Shown: positions 34,270-45,914, counted from the stretch's first letter. The stretch is 64,000 nt of DNA from Strongylocentrotus purpuratus (GCF_000002235.5 NW_022145609.1:28233153-28297152); one strand, 5' to 3'. Numbers and translations are program-made. Notes: generated by a model not told the origin, from the letters alone.

Positions 34270-34520
34270 CATGTAAAGTGTTAAAGGGCAAGTTCACCCG
34301 AAAATAAGTTGATCTTCATACATGTAAAGTGTTAAAGGAGAAGTCCACCCCAAAAATAAGTTGGTCTTCATAAAAGCAGATAAATGAGAGAAACAAATCA
34401 ATGAAATTTTGAGGAAAATCAAAAACAAATGAGAAAGTTATAAATTGTTGGAGTTGTAATCAGTGAAGCACAAATTGCAAACTGTGTGACATCACATGCG
34501 AGCTCATATCTCATTTGCTT
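34270..34520. repeat. Dispersed echinoderm-type repeat with a duplicated head
   Basis: The phrase acatgtaaagtgttaaagg and the following aagt(t/c)caccc segment occur twice, about 53 bp apart, followed by an aatgaaattttgaggaaaat segment and a gtgacatcacatg segment. I recall this combination as a very common repeat in sea-urchin genomes. No gene is present. Confidence 0.55.
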
Positions 34521-34804
34521 TGTACAAAAAATATTTTGAAAAATTAATTTCCTCAGACGTTGATTAAATGAATACGATAACATTAGCATAAAACCAGTGA
34601 TCAGTAATAACATCTATCTGAAAGATGAATAAGGGTAATGCTTTTCACCTACTAACAATACTGGTGAAGGTGATAGCAGTAGTAAAGGTAACGGAGACAC
34701 TGATTATATTTAATATTAGCAGTGACAATGGAAATGTTTCATTCATATTACATTTTTTTATCACCATGTGTAGGTATTGAATATCTTCAAAATTTCTACC
34801 ATTT

Positions 34805-35290
34805 CAGAAAACTTGGTTTAGTGAAGACTGGGTCTTGGCGAGTGTCTTTGATATGTTAAGGGAATTGAGGACAAATGATGGTGTAATACCGGAGTTGAAA
34901 GATGAGTATGAATATGACATAGTGCTCCGTGAGAAGTTGGTGAAGTCATGGGGGTTAGCCCAGGAAGCCTTAAAAGGTGCCGCAGGAAAATACAAGAAGT
35001 ATTAGGATATGAATGCTAGAAACAGGAAATTTAATAACGGAGATCAGGGTTTATCTTGCTTCCCACTGATCAGAACAAGTTGTTGCTGAAATGGAAGGGT
35101 CCATTCCCTGTGCTGGCGTAAAGTATGACTATGACTACATTGTCAGTGGTGTTCTTAAGAAATATCACATTAATCTTCTCAACAAATAATTTCTCAGGCA
35201 GAAGGTTAACTTGTCAGTGGCTGGCTGCTTTGATTTGTGTATAGAGAGTAGGAAGGTGTGTCAAGATTCTGCAGAAGATGCCGAGGATCA
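34805..35290 (+). pseudogene. Ty3/Gypsy integrase C-terminus, decayed
   Basis: The readable pieces are D-M-N-A-R-N-R-K-F (linker), L-L-K-W-K-G-P-F-P-V-L in another frame, and K-K-Y-H-I-N-L-L-N-K. They match the end of Ty3/Gypsy integrases, where a W-K-G-P-F strand precedes a H-x-N-x-L-K motif. Several stops and frameshifts are present. It is followed directly by RNase H sequence, the reverse of the normal order. Confidence 0.7.
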
Positions 35291-35632
35291 GTTTATATTG
35301 AAGGTAAATGTGGGTGCTGGGCTTATGCAGTAACATTCAGGAGAAGAATTCCTGATTGCTTATGCGAGTAACAAGTCATTACCATGGGAAGAAAATTACA
35401 CAATAGAAAAAAAGTGCTTAGCAATAGTACGAGCAATCAAAAAGTTAAAATATTATTTGTATTAAATTGAAGTACACACAGACCACAAACCATTCTTCTA
35501 TATTCAAGCGAAGAGGTTTGACAATAAGAGAATCATGAGATGGAGCATGATGCTCCAAGATTACAGGTTTCGGCTTGTATCGGTGAAGGTTCAGTATAAT
35601 GTTACAGCAGATTATATGAGCAGAATGTAAAA
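35291..35632 (+). pseudogene. Ty3/Gypsy RNase H domain, decayed
   Basis: The reading includes I-A-Y-A-S-N-K, then I-E-K-K-C-L-A-I-V-R-A-I, T-D-H-K-P-F and A-D-Y-M-S-R, a nearly complete Ty3/Gypsy RNase H. Two in-frame stops (near 35329 and 35464) break it. The first catalytic Asp region is shortened to V-N-V-G-A-G-L-M-Q. In an intact element this domain would lie before integrase. Confidence 0.8.
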
Positions 35633-37009
35633 TGCACTATACTCATGGATTTCTTTTGTCTGTCTACCATTGTAAATTATTGGATGTGTATCACGGTTTA
35701 ATAACATATTTTGTTAATGTCATTTGTTGAATACATATTGCATTTACCAGGATTATGTAATGTTGAGATTTATTTTATATTGATCTTCCCAGCCACAAAT
35801 GTATACCCATCAAACTTTCTATGATAGCACATACAAAATTATTATCCTGAGCATATGTTTTGTAGAAATTCATGAAATCCACTACACAAGTTTGATATGA
35901 AGAAGAAAATATTACAGCAATATATACGCATTGTAGTTTATGCAAGTGCAGGAATATTACTCACTACATTTTGAACAGAAAAAACAGAAAGAGATGATAA
36001 TTAGACAGCCACCTTATGTCTCTAAATATATCAGAGAGGGCTTAATGATGCTGAACACAATGGGTTGTGCTCTTTAATGCTGGATAATTGTTTAATTTTG
36101 AGTCAAAGACATTGTCTTCAGGTGATGATGTGAACATTTGATAATCTCTACTTTGTATTAACAGGTTATATACAAACTATATGGACATTGACGTATAGCC
36201 ATGTTATAGGTTTTCAACTTTGTGCAGAATATGTCATACATATTTATACATGGATTGTTTTTATGCTAATTATCCCACAGCATGATATTGTTGTGCTATG
36301 TTGGCATTGTTTTTAGCAAAGGTTTTATTCAAAGGTGTTTGTAGACTTATAACCATGCTCAACCTTTTTCATGATATTAACGTTCTGAAGTACGGGTGCT
36401 ATATAATATCATTTAAAACAAAAAATCAGATTATTGGAAACACGTTTTAGTAATTGCATTTAGAATTGCGTTTAGAATTGCATGTGCAGATTTCAACTCA
36501 AATACAAGAGAAATGTAATGTATCTAAGTCTCATGACTTGATAAAAGTAAGAATGTCATATTATTTATTGTACATTATAAAACTTGGTTGATTAAACCAT
36601 AGGTTGAGAACTGAGATTTCTGGATATACAACTATATGTATATTGACTAGGATTGGTATTTAGTGATATGAGCTATGTTGTGTCATGATCTTCTGATATC
36701 ATGTAATGGTTGATAAGATGAAGAATGTTATGTTTGACTTTAAAGGTTTACCTTGATAAAGCTTAAATGATAATTTATGTGCAGTAAAAATTGAAACAGT
36801 TTGTTCCAAACATTTTCATGAGATATGTAGTAATTGAGTGATTTGTGTATGTCGTACTGTTTTATAAGTATTTATCTAGGAATGTGAGAAGGAAGCTCAG
36901 TACCTAGGAATTATTTTTGAAAAGAATATTTTTGTTTATGGTAAAAGTTGTCATGATGACTTTCAATAAGATGATGACTTTAAATAGGAAGAATAGATTT
37001 TATTGACAA
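35633..37009. other. AT-rich non-coding sequence
   Basis: No gene, RNA or structured repeat is recognised. The words tttagaattgc and catgtaatg recur locally but without regular spacing. Confidence 0.5.
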
Positions 37010-37260
37010 AAATTAAGGAACATCCAAAGACATAAAAGAGGGAGAACGAGAGCCAGAGGCTGAAAATGGGGAGGGTGAAAGAGTAGAGAAAAGGATCGAG
37101 AGACAGAGCAAGAGAAAAAGAGGGAGGCAGAGCAAGAGAGGGAGAGGGTGAAAGAGTAGAAAGAGAGATACAGAAATAGAGCAAGAGAAGGGAAGGGAAA
37201 CAAAGCAGTAGAAAGGAGAAAGAATTAAGCGAGATGTGAGTAGATAGATATATAGAAAGA
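37010..37260. repeat. GA-rich segment, copy 1
   Basis: The purine-rich sequence contains ggcagagcaagagagggaga and gggtgaaagagtagag-type phrases. A related segment lies at 38190-38380, so this is part of a duplicated module flanking the larger repeat block. Open frames on the minus strand here are low complexity. Confidence 0.7.
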
Positions 37261-37729
37261 GAAATGTATTGACATGTAAACAATTCTTTGTCCGTGGGAG
37301 CTAGAGACGTAAACATTGCGTATACATGGGGTGAATAACTGGCAATAACTCATCGTAGATAAAATTGTCATTTTATGTATTAATGCTTTTATAATTAACG
37401 CAGTCATGACAGGGAACATGGAAATTGTGAGTATTTTGAGAGCTGTTCTAAAGAATAAAGCTGATATTTTTTGCAACGAGAATATATTTTTGACGAGCCG
37501 AAGGCGTACAATCGCCGGGTTAGAGTTATGGTTAGGTTAGGGGTGGGTGTTTATAAAAGCATATTTAATACATAAAATGACAAATTTATCTAAGATGAGG
37601 GATTTTAGATCATGAAATCATGAGGAGAAAAAAAGTTGGTCGAGCTGTCCCCCGAAGAACCCCACCCTGGACAACTCGACCTGGTGTCCAGGGGCTTTGC
37701 GTCGGTGTTGTCTAGAATTCCAACTTACT

Positions 37730-39332
37730 CCACATAGACATTACACGTAAACGAAAAATAGGATTTTCAATTCACATCTTGTCGTTGGAATATCGCCATG
37801 ATCCCAACATCTGATTTATAGAAAAAAAATGTGACCTTAAGTGTAGAGAATTTTCTCAGCTACAACATATTCGAAGCTTGCAGAAAATCGAGAAAAAATA
37901 ATCGAGATATTGCTCAAACAAGACTAGAATGTCCTAATGCAGATTTCAGAAAAAGTCACCTCCAATAGGCATGACACGCAAACTAAGAAAATTCTGACAT
38001 GTCGCATTCAATCAAAATTGTCACTGTGATGACGTCATCAAAGTGAAACATGGTGAGATATAAGGAGACGGAAGGAGACTGGGTAGTCATGTAAAAATAC
38101 ATGAGATGGACCGAGGGATGAAAGAGAAATCAGAATGCATATAGGCTACTTGGAAGGGGTGAAAAAAGAATACAAAGGGCAAAGGAAAGAGGTAAAGGAA
38201 ATTAAGGAACATCCTATACGACATAAGAGGGAGAACGGGAGCCAAAGGCGGGAAAAGGAGAGCTGGCCGGTGAAAGAGTAGAGACAGATCGAGGGAGACA
38301 TCAGCTAGAGCAGATCAAGAGGGAGGCAGAGCAAGAGAGGGAGAGGGTGAAAGCGTAGAGAGAGATCGAGATATAGTAGTCGAAAAAGATGATAAAATCA
38401 CTGATAAGAAACGAAAGCAAATTTTTAAAAAAATTACACCGGAATGGAAGTCGAGTGCTTTAACCAATATACCAAAATATGTCCCTTAGACAATACATGT
38501 AAAGCTGACAAACGGCCTTGGCATAGTCGCTATTTCAACTTTCAATTGAAAATTTCGACATGATTTCAACATCAGATCAAAAAACGGAAGGCACACTTAA
38601 GATAGCTCATATTATCAGCTATAACATGCTTAAATTGTGGGGGAAATAGACCAAAAAACGATGAAGATATTGCTCGCGAAAGAGGGGAATATTGAATCCA
38701 GTTTTGAAAAAAAAAGTCATATAAAAATGTGAAAAATTGACAGGCCTCCTTTAATCGCAAAAATACGCCATGATTCCTTTGTCAAAATGAAATATCGTGT
38801 CGACTGCATTTGTAGAGAATTATCTCAGCTAGAACATATTAAAATTAGGAAGAAAATCAATTAATTTTTACAGAGATACAATCGATTTTCAAAAATATGC
38901 TGACGTCATAATATGCAAATTGAAATTTTGAGTTCGGATGACGTCATGAGTTAATTGAGAGTCAAATAAGACATGAAATCATATCTCCGTTTCATACTCT
39001 ATCAAAATATGGAAAAAAAACTGATCTTGAGTTATCCTGTTAACAAAAAAGTGTGCAAATAAATAAAAATAAAGAACAAAAATAAACTACTTGATCATGA
39101 TCATGATTGTCATGATGATGATAATGATAACCATGATGATGATCATGAGCGTGATCCTGACATCTGATTGAAAAAATGAGGGGACATTTAGATAGCATAT
39201 AGGCTCAGCTACAACATACACAAAAATCAACAAAAACCAAGCCGAAATAACGGCGATATTGCTCGCAAAAGATAAGAATGTAGAATCCAGATTTGAGAAA
39301 AAGTCATCTCCCATAAGGATTACACGCAAAAA
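37730..39332. repeat. Diverged copy of the ~1.9-kb repeat
   Basis: The phrases seen in the better copies (cagctacaacata, gatattgctcgc, gaatccag, tttgagaaaaagtcat, tgacgtcataatatgcaaat) recur here in the same order, interrupted by the second GA-rich segment. A damaged form of the tRNA-like piece is near 38445-38480. Boundaries are approximate. Confidence 0.6.
38190..38380. repeat. GA-rich segment, copy 2
   Basis: It repeats the phrases at 37010-37260 in the same order (attaaggaacatcc, agggagaacg, aggcagagcaagagagggag, ggtgaaag). Similarity is clear but with many differences. Confidence 0.7.
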
Positions 39333-39473
39333 GTAATGGATCAAGTGATAACAGGGTAATAATAAAGTAAATATGGTTGTTTATTACATTATTTGCGATT
39401 GTACGTGTTTTAATATTCAAAGGAGATGGTAGAGTGAAAGGTCAAAAAGAAAAAAAAGTGAAGAAAAAAAAAT

Positions 39474-39541
39474 TGTTGGAGACGCCCGGACTCGAACCAG
39501 GGACCTCGAGGTCGGAAGTCAAGTGCCTTACTGATATACCA
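39474..39541 (-). pseudogene. tRNA-like segment, unit 1
   Basis: On the minus strand the sequence contains ggttcgagtcc, a perfect B box and T-loop, with a 5-bp T stem (cctgg/ccggg). Upstream, tggtatatcgg resembles an A box. The 3' acceptor half cgtctcca has no matching 5' half, and the anticodon arm would need a 9-base loop. It is a tRNA-derived fragment, not a functional tRNA gene. The nearest look is tRNA-Gly(TCC), with low confidence. Confidence 0.6.
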
Positions 39542-40333
39542 AAACATTTCCCATAGAGATTACACGTAAACGGAAAATAGAATTTACAAATCCCACTTTG
39601 TAAGTGAAATATGAGCATGATCCCGGCATCTGACCAAAAAATAAAGGGCACACTTATGATAGCTTATTGTCTCAGCTACAACATACTCAAAGCTCAGCGA
39701 AAACAAAGCTAAAAAAACGGAGATATTGCTCGCAAAAGACAGGATGTAGAATCCAGTTTTGAGAAAAAGTCATGTCCCATAGAGAATACACGCAAAATGT
39801 GAAAAATTGACATGCCACCTTTAATCGCAAAAATACGCCATGATACCTTTGTCAAAATGAAATATTGTGGCAACTGCATTTGTAGAAAATTGTCTCAGCT
39901 AGATCATATCAAAATTTGGAAGAAAATCAATCAATATTTACAGAGATACAGTCAATTTTCCAGAAAAATACTGACGTCATAATATGCAAATTGAAATTTT
40001 GAGTTGGGAGGCCATTATGATGACGTCATGAGTTAATTGAGGGTCAAATGAGACATGAAATCATATTTCCAATTCATACTCTATCAAAATATGGAGAAAA
40101 AAATTGGGTTCACTTTGCATCCTAAAGCGCTACAATGGATTTTGTATAGGCATGTTTTTGCCCATGTATGCTATGTATTACAAGAGCTCGCACGCACGGA
40201 AATTATCTTAAACGGACGCTCATTCCGTTATTAATGGTCAGAAAAAGGTGAACAAGGTATCAAAATGCTTGGAAAAATGTGTCAAATATGATGACAGAAA
40301 AAAATTGGCGATTCTATGTAGGAAAAAGCAATT

Positions 40334-40493
40334 ACGCGCGAAAACGCGCGCGCATGTGCGTGCGCGCGTTTTTTGCAAAATGCTTAAAATGGCCTGAAAC
40401 GTATGCAAAAAAAATTTGAGACGATTTGGAGCATTTTTATTTTTTGCGCGCGCGGTGACGCGCGGACGTACGCATGCGCGCGCGTTTTCTGAC
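40334..40493. other. Pair of alternating CG tracts, unit 1
   Basis: Two tracts of alternating purine and pyrimidine, rich in CG (40334-40369 and 40445-40493), sit about 75 bases apart in AT-rich DNA. Each is nearly palindromic. Such tracts can adopt Z-DNA or cruciforms. The same pair occurs in the other units. Confidence 0.8.
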
Positions 40494-40804
40494 CTGAAAT
40501 TGACCGGACAGATATTGACCTTAATCGTGATAAATATGAATGAGAAATGCCTTTCCGTTATGAAGATATGATCATGAGTAAAAAGTACCAAAAAAAACAC
40601 AAAATGGCGCCTGGATGACGTCATGAAAACTTGATGACCTTGAAAATGTTACTCTAACGTCTCATGACAATGACCTACGACTGTGCCAAAATTGAACGAA
40701 ATTGACTAAACTGATCTTGAGTTATCCTGTTAACAAAAAAGTGTGAAAATAAATAAAAATAAATAATAATAATAATAAAGAAAGAAAATTCTGACGAAAA
40801 CAAT

Positions 40805-40831
40805 AGGTGATCTGTCGTTGACAGACCACCT
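40805..40831. repeat. 27-bp hairpin
   Basis: Arms aggtgatctgtc and gacagaccacct pair over 12 positions with one mismatch and a 3-base loop. A second hairpin, taattcgtc/gacgaatta with a 5-base loop, follows at 40843-40865 and recurs at 42672-42694. Confidence 0.85.
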
Positions 40832-41361
40832 AACTAGAAATTTAATTCGTCATGGGGACGAATTAGGTGGTCTGTCTTTAATTCCTATGTTCATGCTCAT
40901 CTTTAATTCAATATTTACTATATTGAAAAAGGGAGAAGTTATATAGACATGTAAAGAATGATGATCATGATGATGATCTTGATAGTAATGGTGATGACGA
41001 TGATGATGATCATGGTGATGTTGATGATCATCAACAGACCATGATGACATCTGATTAAAAAATGAGGGGACGTTGAGATAGCATATAGTCTCAGCTACAA
41101 CATACTCAAAAATCAACAAAAATCAAGCCGAAATAATGGCGATATTGCTCGCAAAAGACAAGAATGTAGAATCCAGATTTGAGAAAAAGTCATCTCCCAT
41201 AAGGATTACATGCAAAAAGTAATGGATCAAGTGATAATAGGGTAATAATAAAGTAAATATGGTTGTCTATTACATTATTTGCGATTGTACGTGTTTTAAT
41301 ATTTAAAGGAGATGGTACAGTAAAAGGTCAAAAAGAAAAAAAAAGTGAAAAAAAAATTGTT

Positions 41362-41425
41362 GGAGACCCCCGGACTCGAACCAGGGACCTCGAGGTCGGA
41401 AGTCAAGTGCGTTACCGATATACCA
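41362..41425 (-). pseudogene. tRNA-like segment, unit 2
   Basis: This is the same tRNA-derived fragment as in unit 1, with an intact B box and one change in the acceptor part (gggtctcca). Confidence 0.6.
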
Positions 41426-42216
41426 AAACATTTCCCATAGAGATTACACGTAAACGGAAAATGGAATGATCAAATCCCACTTTGCAAGTGAGATATGAGC
41501 ATGATCCCGGCATCTGATCGAAAAATAAAGGGCACACTTGTGATAGCTTATTGTCTCAGCTACAACATACTCGAAGCTCAGCGAAAACAAAGCTAAAACG
41601 ACGGAGATATTGCTCGCAAAAGACAGGATGTAGAATCCAGTTTTGGGAAAAAGTCATGTCCCATAGAGAATACACGCAAAATGTGAAAAATTGACATGCC
41701 ACCTTTAATCACAAAAATACGCCATGATACCTTTGTCAAAATGAAAAATTGTGTAGACTGCATTTGTAGAGAATTGTCTCAGCTAGATCATATCAAAATT
41801 TGGAAGAAAATCGATCAATATTTACAGAGATACAGTCAATTTTCCAGAAAAATACTGACGTCATAATATGCAAATTGAAATTTTGAGTTGGGAGGCCATT
41901 ATGATGACGTCATGAGTTAATTGAGGGTCAAATGAGACATGAAATCATATTTCAAATTCATACTCTATCAAAATATGAAGAAAAAAATTGGGTTCACTTT
42001 GCATCCTAAAGCGCTACAATGGATTTTGTATAGGCATGTTTTTGCCCATGTATGCTATGTATTACAAGAGCTCGCACGCACGGAAATTATCTTAAACGGA
42101 CGCTCATTCCGTTATTAATGGTCAGAAAAAGGTGAACAAGGTATCAAAATGCTTGGAAAAATGTGTCAAATATGATGACAGAAAAAAATTGGCGATTCTA
42201 TGTAGGAAAAAGCAAT

Positions 42217-42368
42217 TACGCGCGAAAGCGCGCGCGCATGTGCGTGCGCGCGTTTTTTGCAAAATGCTTAAAATGGCCTGAAACGTATGCAAAAATAATT
42301 TGAGACGATTTGGAGCATTTTTATTTTTTGCGCGCGCGGTGACGCGCGGACGTACGCATGCGCGCGCG
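42217..42368. other. Pair of alternating CG tracts, unit 2
   Basis: Tracts at 42217-42253 and 42329-42368 have nearly the same sequence as unit 1. Confidence 0.8.
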
Positions 42369-43203
42369 TTTTCTGACCTGAAATTGACCGGACGGATATT
42401 GACCTTAATCGTGATAAATATGAATGAGAAATGCCTTTCCGTTATGAAGATATGATCATGAGTAAAAAGTACCAAAAAAAACACAAAATGGCGCCTGGAT
42501 GACGTCATGAAAACTTGATGACCTTGAAAATGTTACTCTAACGTCTCATGACAATGACCTATGACTGTGCCAAAATTGAACGAAATTGACTAAACTGATC
42601 TTGAGTTATCCTGTTAACAAAAAAGTGTGAAAATAAATAAAAATAAATAATAATAATAATAACTAGAAATTTAATTCGTCATGGAGACGAATTAGGTGGT
42701 CTGTCTTCAAGTCTTATGAGAGATTATAATATGTACTATATTGAGAAAGGGAGACGTTATATATACATGTAAACAATGATGATCATCATGATGATCATGA
42801 TGATGATGATCTTGATAGTAATGGTGATGACGATGATGATGATGATGATGATGATGTTGATGATTATCATCAACAGACCACGATGACATCAGACTGAACA
42901 AAATTAGAGAACATTTAGATAGCGTATAGTCTCAGCTACAACATACTCAAAAATCAACAAAAACCAAGCCGAAATAACGGCGATATTGCTCGCAAAAGAC
43001 AAGAATGTAGAATCCAGATTTGAGAAAAAGTCATCTCCCATAAGGATTACACGCCAAAAGTAATGGATCTAGTGATAATAGGGTAATAATAAAGTAAATA
43101 TGGTTGTTTATTACATTATTTGCGATTGTACGTGTTTTAATATTCAAAGGAGATGGTACAGTGAAAGGTCAAAAAGAAAAAAAAGTGAAGAAAAAAAATT
43201 GTT

Positions 43204-43265
43204 GGAGACGCCCGGACTCGAACCAGGGACCTTGAGGTCGGAAGTCAAGTGCGTTACCGATATAC
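43204..43265 (-). pseudogene. tRNA-like segment, unit 3
   Basis: This is the same tRNA-derived fragment. The B box is intact and the arm before it has one change (cctcaaggt). Confidence 0.6.
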
Positions 43266-44059
43266 CAAAACATTTCCCATAGAGATTACACGTAAACGGA
43301 AAATGGAATTATCAAATCCCACTTTGTAAGTGAAATATGAGCATGATCCCGGCATCTGATCGAAAAATAAAGGACACATTAACGATAGCTTATTTTCTCA
43401 GCTACAACATACTCAAAGCTCAGCGTAAACAGAGATAAAACGACGGAGATATTGCTCGCGAAAGACGAGAATGTAGAATCAAGTTTTGAGAAAAAGTCAT
43501 GTCCCATAGAGAATACACGCAAAATGTGAAAAATTGACATGCCTCCTTTAATCGCAAAAAACACCATGATACCTTTGTCAAAATGAAATCTTGTGACGAC
43601 TGCATTTGTAGAGAATATTCTCAGGTAGAACATATCAAAATTTGAAAGAAAATTGATCAATATTTACAGAGATACAATCAATTTTCCAAAAATCTGCTGA
43701 CGTCATAATATGAAAATTGAAATTTTGAGTTCGGAGGCCATTATGATGACGTCATGAGTCAATTGAGGGTCAAATGAGACATGAAATCATATCTCCAATT
43801 AATACTCTATCAACATATGAAAACAAAATTTGGTTCATCTTCCATCCTAAAGCGCTACAATGGATTTTGTATAGGCATGTTTTTGCCCATGTATGCTATG
43901 TATTACAAGAGCTCGCACGCACGGACATTATGTTAAACGGACGCTCATTCCGTTATTAATGGGCAGAAAAAGGTGAACAAGGTATCAAAATGCTTGGAAA
44001 AATGTGATAAATATGATGACAGAGAAAATTTTGCGATTTTATGTTGGCAAATACCAGTA

Positions 44060-44210
44060 CGCGCGAAAACGCGCGCGCACGCGCGTGCGAATTTTTTTTG
44101 CAAAACGCTTAAAATGGCCTGAAACGTATGCAAAATTAATTTTAAACGATTTGAAGCATTTTTATTTTTTGCGCGCGCGCTGACGCGCGGACGTACGCGT
44201 GCGCGCGCGT
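44060..44210. other. Pair of alternating CG tracts, unit 3
   Basis: Tracts at 44060-44090 and 44170-44210 are diverged in sequence from units 1 and 2 but still alternate CG. Confidence 0.8.
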
Positions 44211-44532
44211 TTTTTGACCTGAAGTTGACCGGACGGATATTGACCTTAATCATGATAAATATGAATGAGAAATGCTTTTCCGTTAAGAAGATATGATCAT
44301 GAGTAAAAAGTACCAAAAAAAACACAAAATGGCGCCTGGATGACGTCATGAAAACTTGATGACCTTGAAAATGTTACTCTAACATCTCATGACAATGACC
44401 TATGACTGTGCCAAAATTGAACGAAATTGACTAAACTGATCTTGAGTTATCCTGTTAACAAAAAAGTGTGAAAATAAATAAAAATAAATAATAATAATAA
44501 TAATAAAGAAAGAAAATTCTGACGAAAACAAT

Positions 44533-44794
44533 AGGTGATCTGTCGTTGACAGACCACCTAATAAAGAAAGAAAATTCTGACGAAAACAATAGGTGATCTG
44601 TCGTTGACAGACCACCTAATAATAATAAAGGCAATTTTAACAAAATTATAAGGTGGTCTGTATAGATACAGCCCACCTGATAATAATAAAGGCAATTTTA
44701 ACAAAATTATAAGGTGGTCTGTATAGATACAGCCCACCTGATAAAGGCAATTTTAACAAAATTATAAGGTGGTCTGTATAGATACAGCCCACCT
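44533..44794. repeat. Tandem array of five hairpins
   Basis: Hairpins lie at 44533-44559, 44591-44617, 44651-44678, 44712-44739 and 44767-44794, spaced 55-61 bp. The first two have arms aggtgatctgtc/gacagaccacct; the last three have aggtggtctgtat/atacagcccacct. Each has one internal mismatch and a 2-3 base loop. The spacers are AT-rich and also repeated (aaggcaattttaacaaaatt). Confidence 0.9.
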
Positions 44795-44863
44795 GATAAT
44801 GTTATTAGCGTTTAGAGGCTTCGGTGGTAAGCGCTTTATAAGTAACGTTCTTCTTATTATTAA

Positions 44864-44865
<2 letters not shown>

Positions 44866-44896
<31 letters not shown>

Positions 44897-44917
44897 CATT
44901 ATTATTATTATTATTAA
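44866..44917. repeat. (ATT)n microsatellite
   Basis: This is a run of about 17 ATT units with one tcatt interruption. Confidence 0.95.
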
Positions 44918-45452
44918 TACAAATAATAACTAGACATGTAATACTTGTTTGGAACAAGTATAGGTGGGCTGGTCCAACTAAAATTTTAGACAAAATAGAG
45001 CAAAATTAAGCGAGATACTGCTAAAAAAACAATGTCATGTAGATTAATGATGTGAACGAAATTCACATTCAATAGGCATAACATGCAAATTAAGAAATTT
45101 CTGATATTTGCCCTTTAATTGTAATTTTCACTATGATGACGTCATCAAAATGAAAAATGGTATAACAGAGCTTGTAGAGAATTGTCTTAGCTACAACATA
45201 TCAAAATTTGGAAGAAAATCGACAAATATTTACAGAGATACAATCAATTTTACATAAATATGCTGACGTCATAATATGCAAATTCGTATTTTGAGTTCCA
45301 AGGCCATTATGACACGGACATTTATCTTGAATGGACGCTCATCTTGTTATTAATGGTCATAAAGAGTTAAACATGGTATCAAATTGTTTGAAAAAATATG
45401 AGAAATATCATGAAGGAAAAAAAATAGCGATTCTATGTTGTGTAATGGTGTT

Positions 45453-45604
45453 ACGCACGAAAACGCGCGCGCATGCGCGTGTGCGCGATTTTTTATAAAA
45501 TGCTTAAAATGACCTAAAACGTATGCAAAATAAATTTGAGATGATTCTGAGCATTTGTAAATTTTGCGCGCGCATTGACGCGCGGAAGTTCGCGCACGCG
45601 CGCA
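45453..45604. other. Pair of alternating CG tracts, unit 4
   Basis: Tracts at 45453-45488 and 45565-45604 are the most diverged pair, yet alternation and CG content persist. Confidence 0.75.
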
Positions 45605-45914
45605 TTTTTTGACTTGAAATTGACTGGATTGATATTGACCTTGATCATGATAAATATGACTGAGAAATGACTTACCGTTATGAAAATATGATCATGATTA
45701 AATTTTCGGAAAATTTCACAAAATGGCGCCTAGATGACATCATCAGTCAAGGTCAAGATTGAAAACTTTACTGTGTTTTGTCCATATGCCTATTCATATG
45801 TGTGCTTAATTTCAACGCATTTGATTGAGCCATTTTCAAGTTATCTTGTTAACAAAAAAGTGGTTAGAAATAAAATAAAGAAATAATAATAAAGGCAATT
45901 TTAACGAAAACATA

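Larger units (their letters stand above)
39333..41222. repeat. ~1.9-kb repeat unit, copy 1
   Basis: From the phrase ggatcaagtgata the unit contains, in order, the tRNA-like segment (minus strand), two related modules around cagctacaacatactcaa, CRE-like palindromes, two CG-alternating tracts, a run of TAA and AAT, a hairpin (40805-40831) and an ATG/GAT-rich microsatellite (about 40955-41035). The next unit begins 1890 bp later. No protein gene is supported. Confidence 0.85.
41223..43065. repeat. ~1.85-kb repeat unit, copy 2
   Basis: It has the same order of parts as copy 1 and high identity over most of its length. The 3' hairpin seen in copy 1 is missing; instead the TAA run is followed directly by actagaaatttaattcgtc. 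The ATG/GAT microsatellite is at about 42775-42865. Confidence 0.85.
43066..44532. repeat. Repeat unit, copy 3
   Basis: It has the same order as copies 1 and 2 up to the TAA run, then leads into a tandem array of hairpins instead of the microsatellite. It is somewhat more diverged, notably in the CG tracts. Boundaries are by landmark phrase. Confidence 0.85.

Noticed and set aside
39474..39541. Functional tRNA gene
   Set aside because: There is no 5' acceptor half and the anticodon loop has the wrong size. It is a tRNA-derived fragment.
40238..44349. Minus-strand open frame of ~130 codons kept in three repeat copies
   Set aside because: Between copies 1 and 3 many base changes alter the amino acid, showing no protein-level constraint. 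Arg-rich parts come from the CG tracts.
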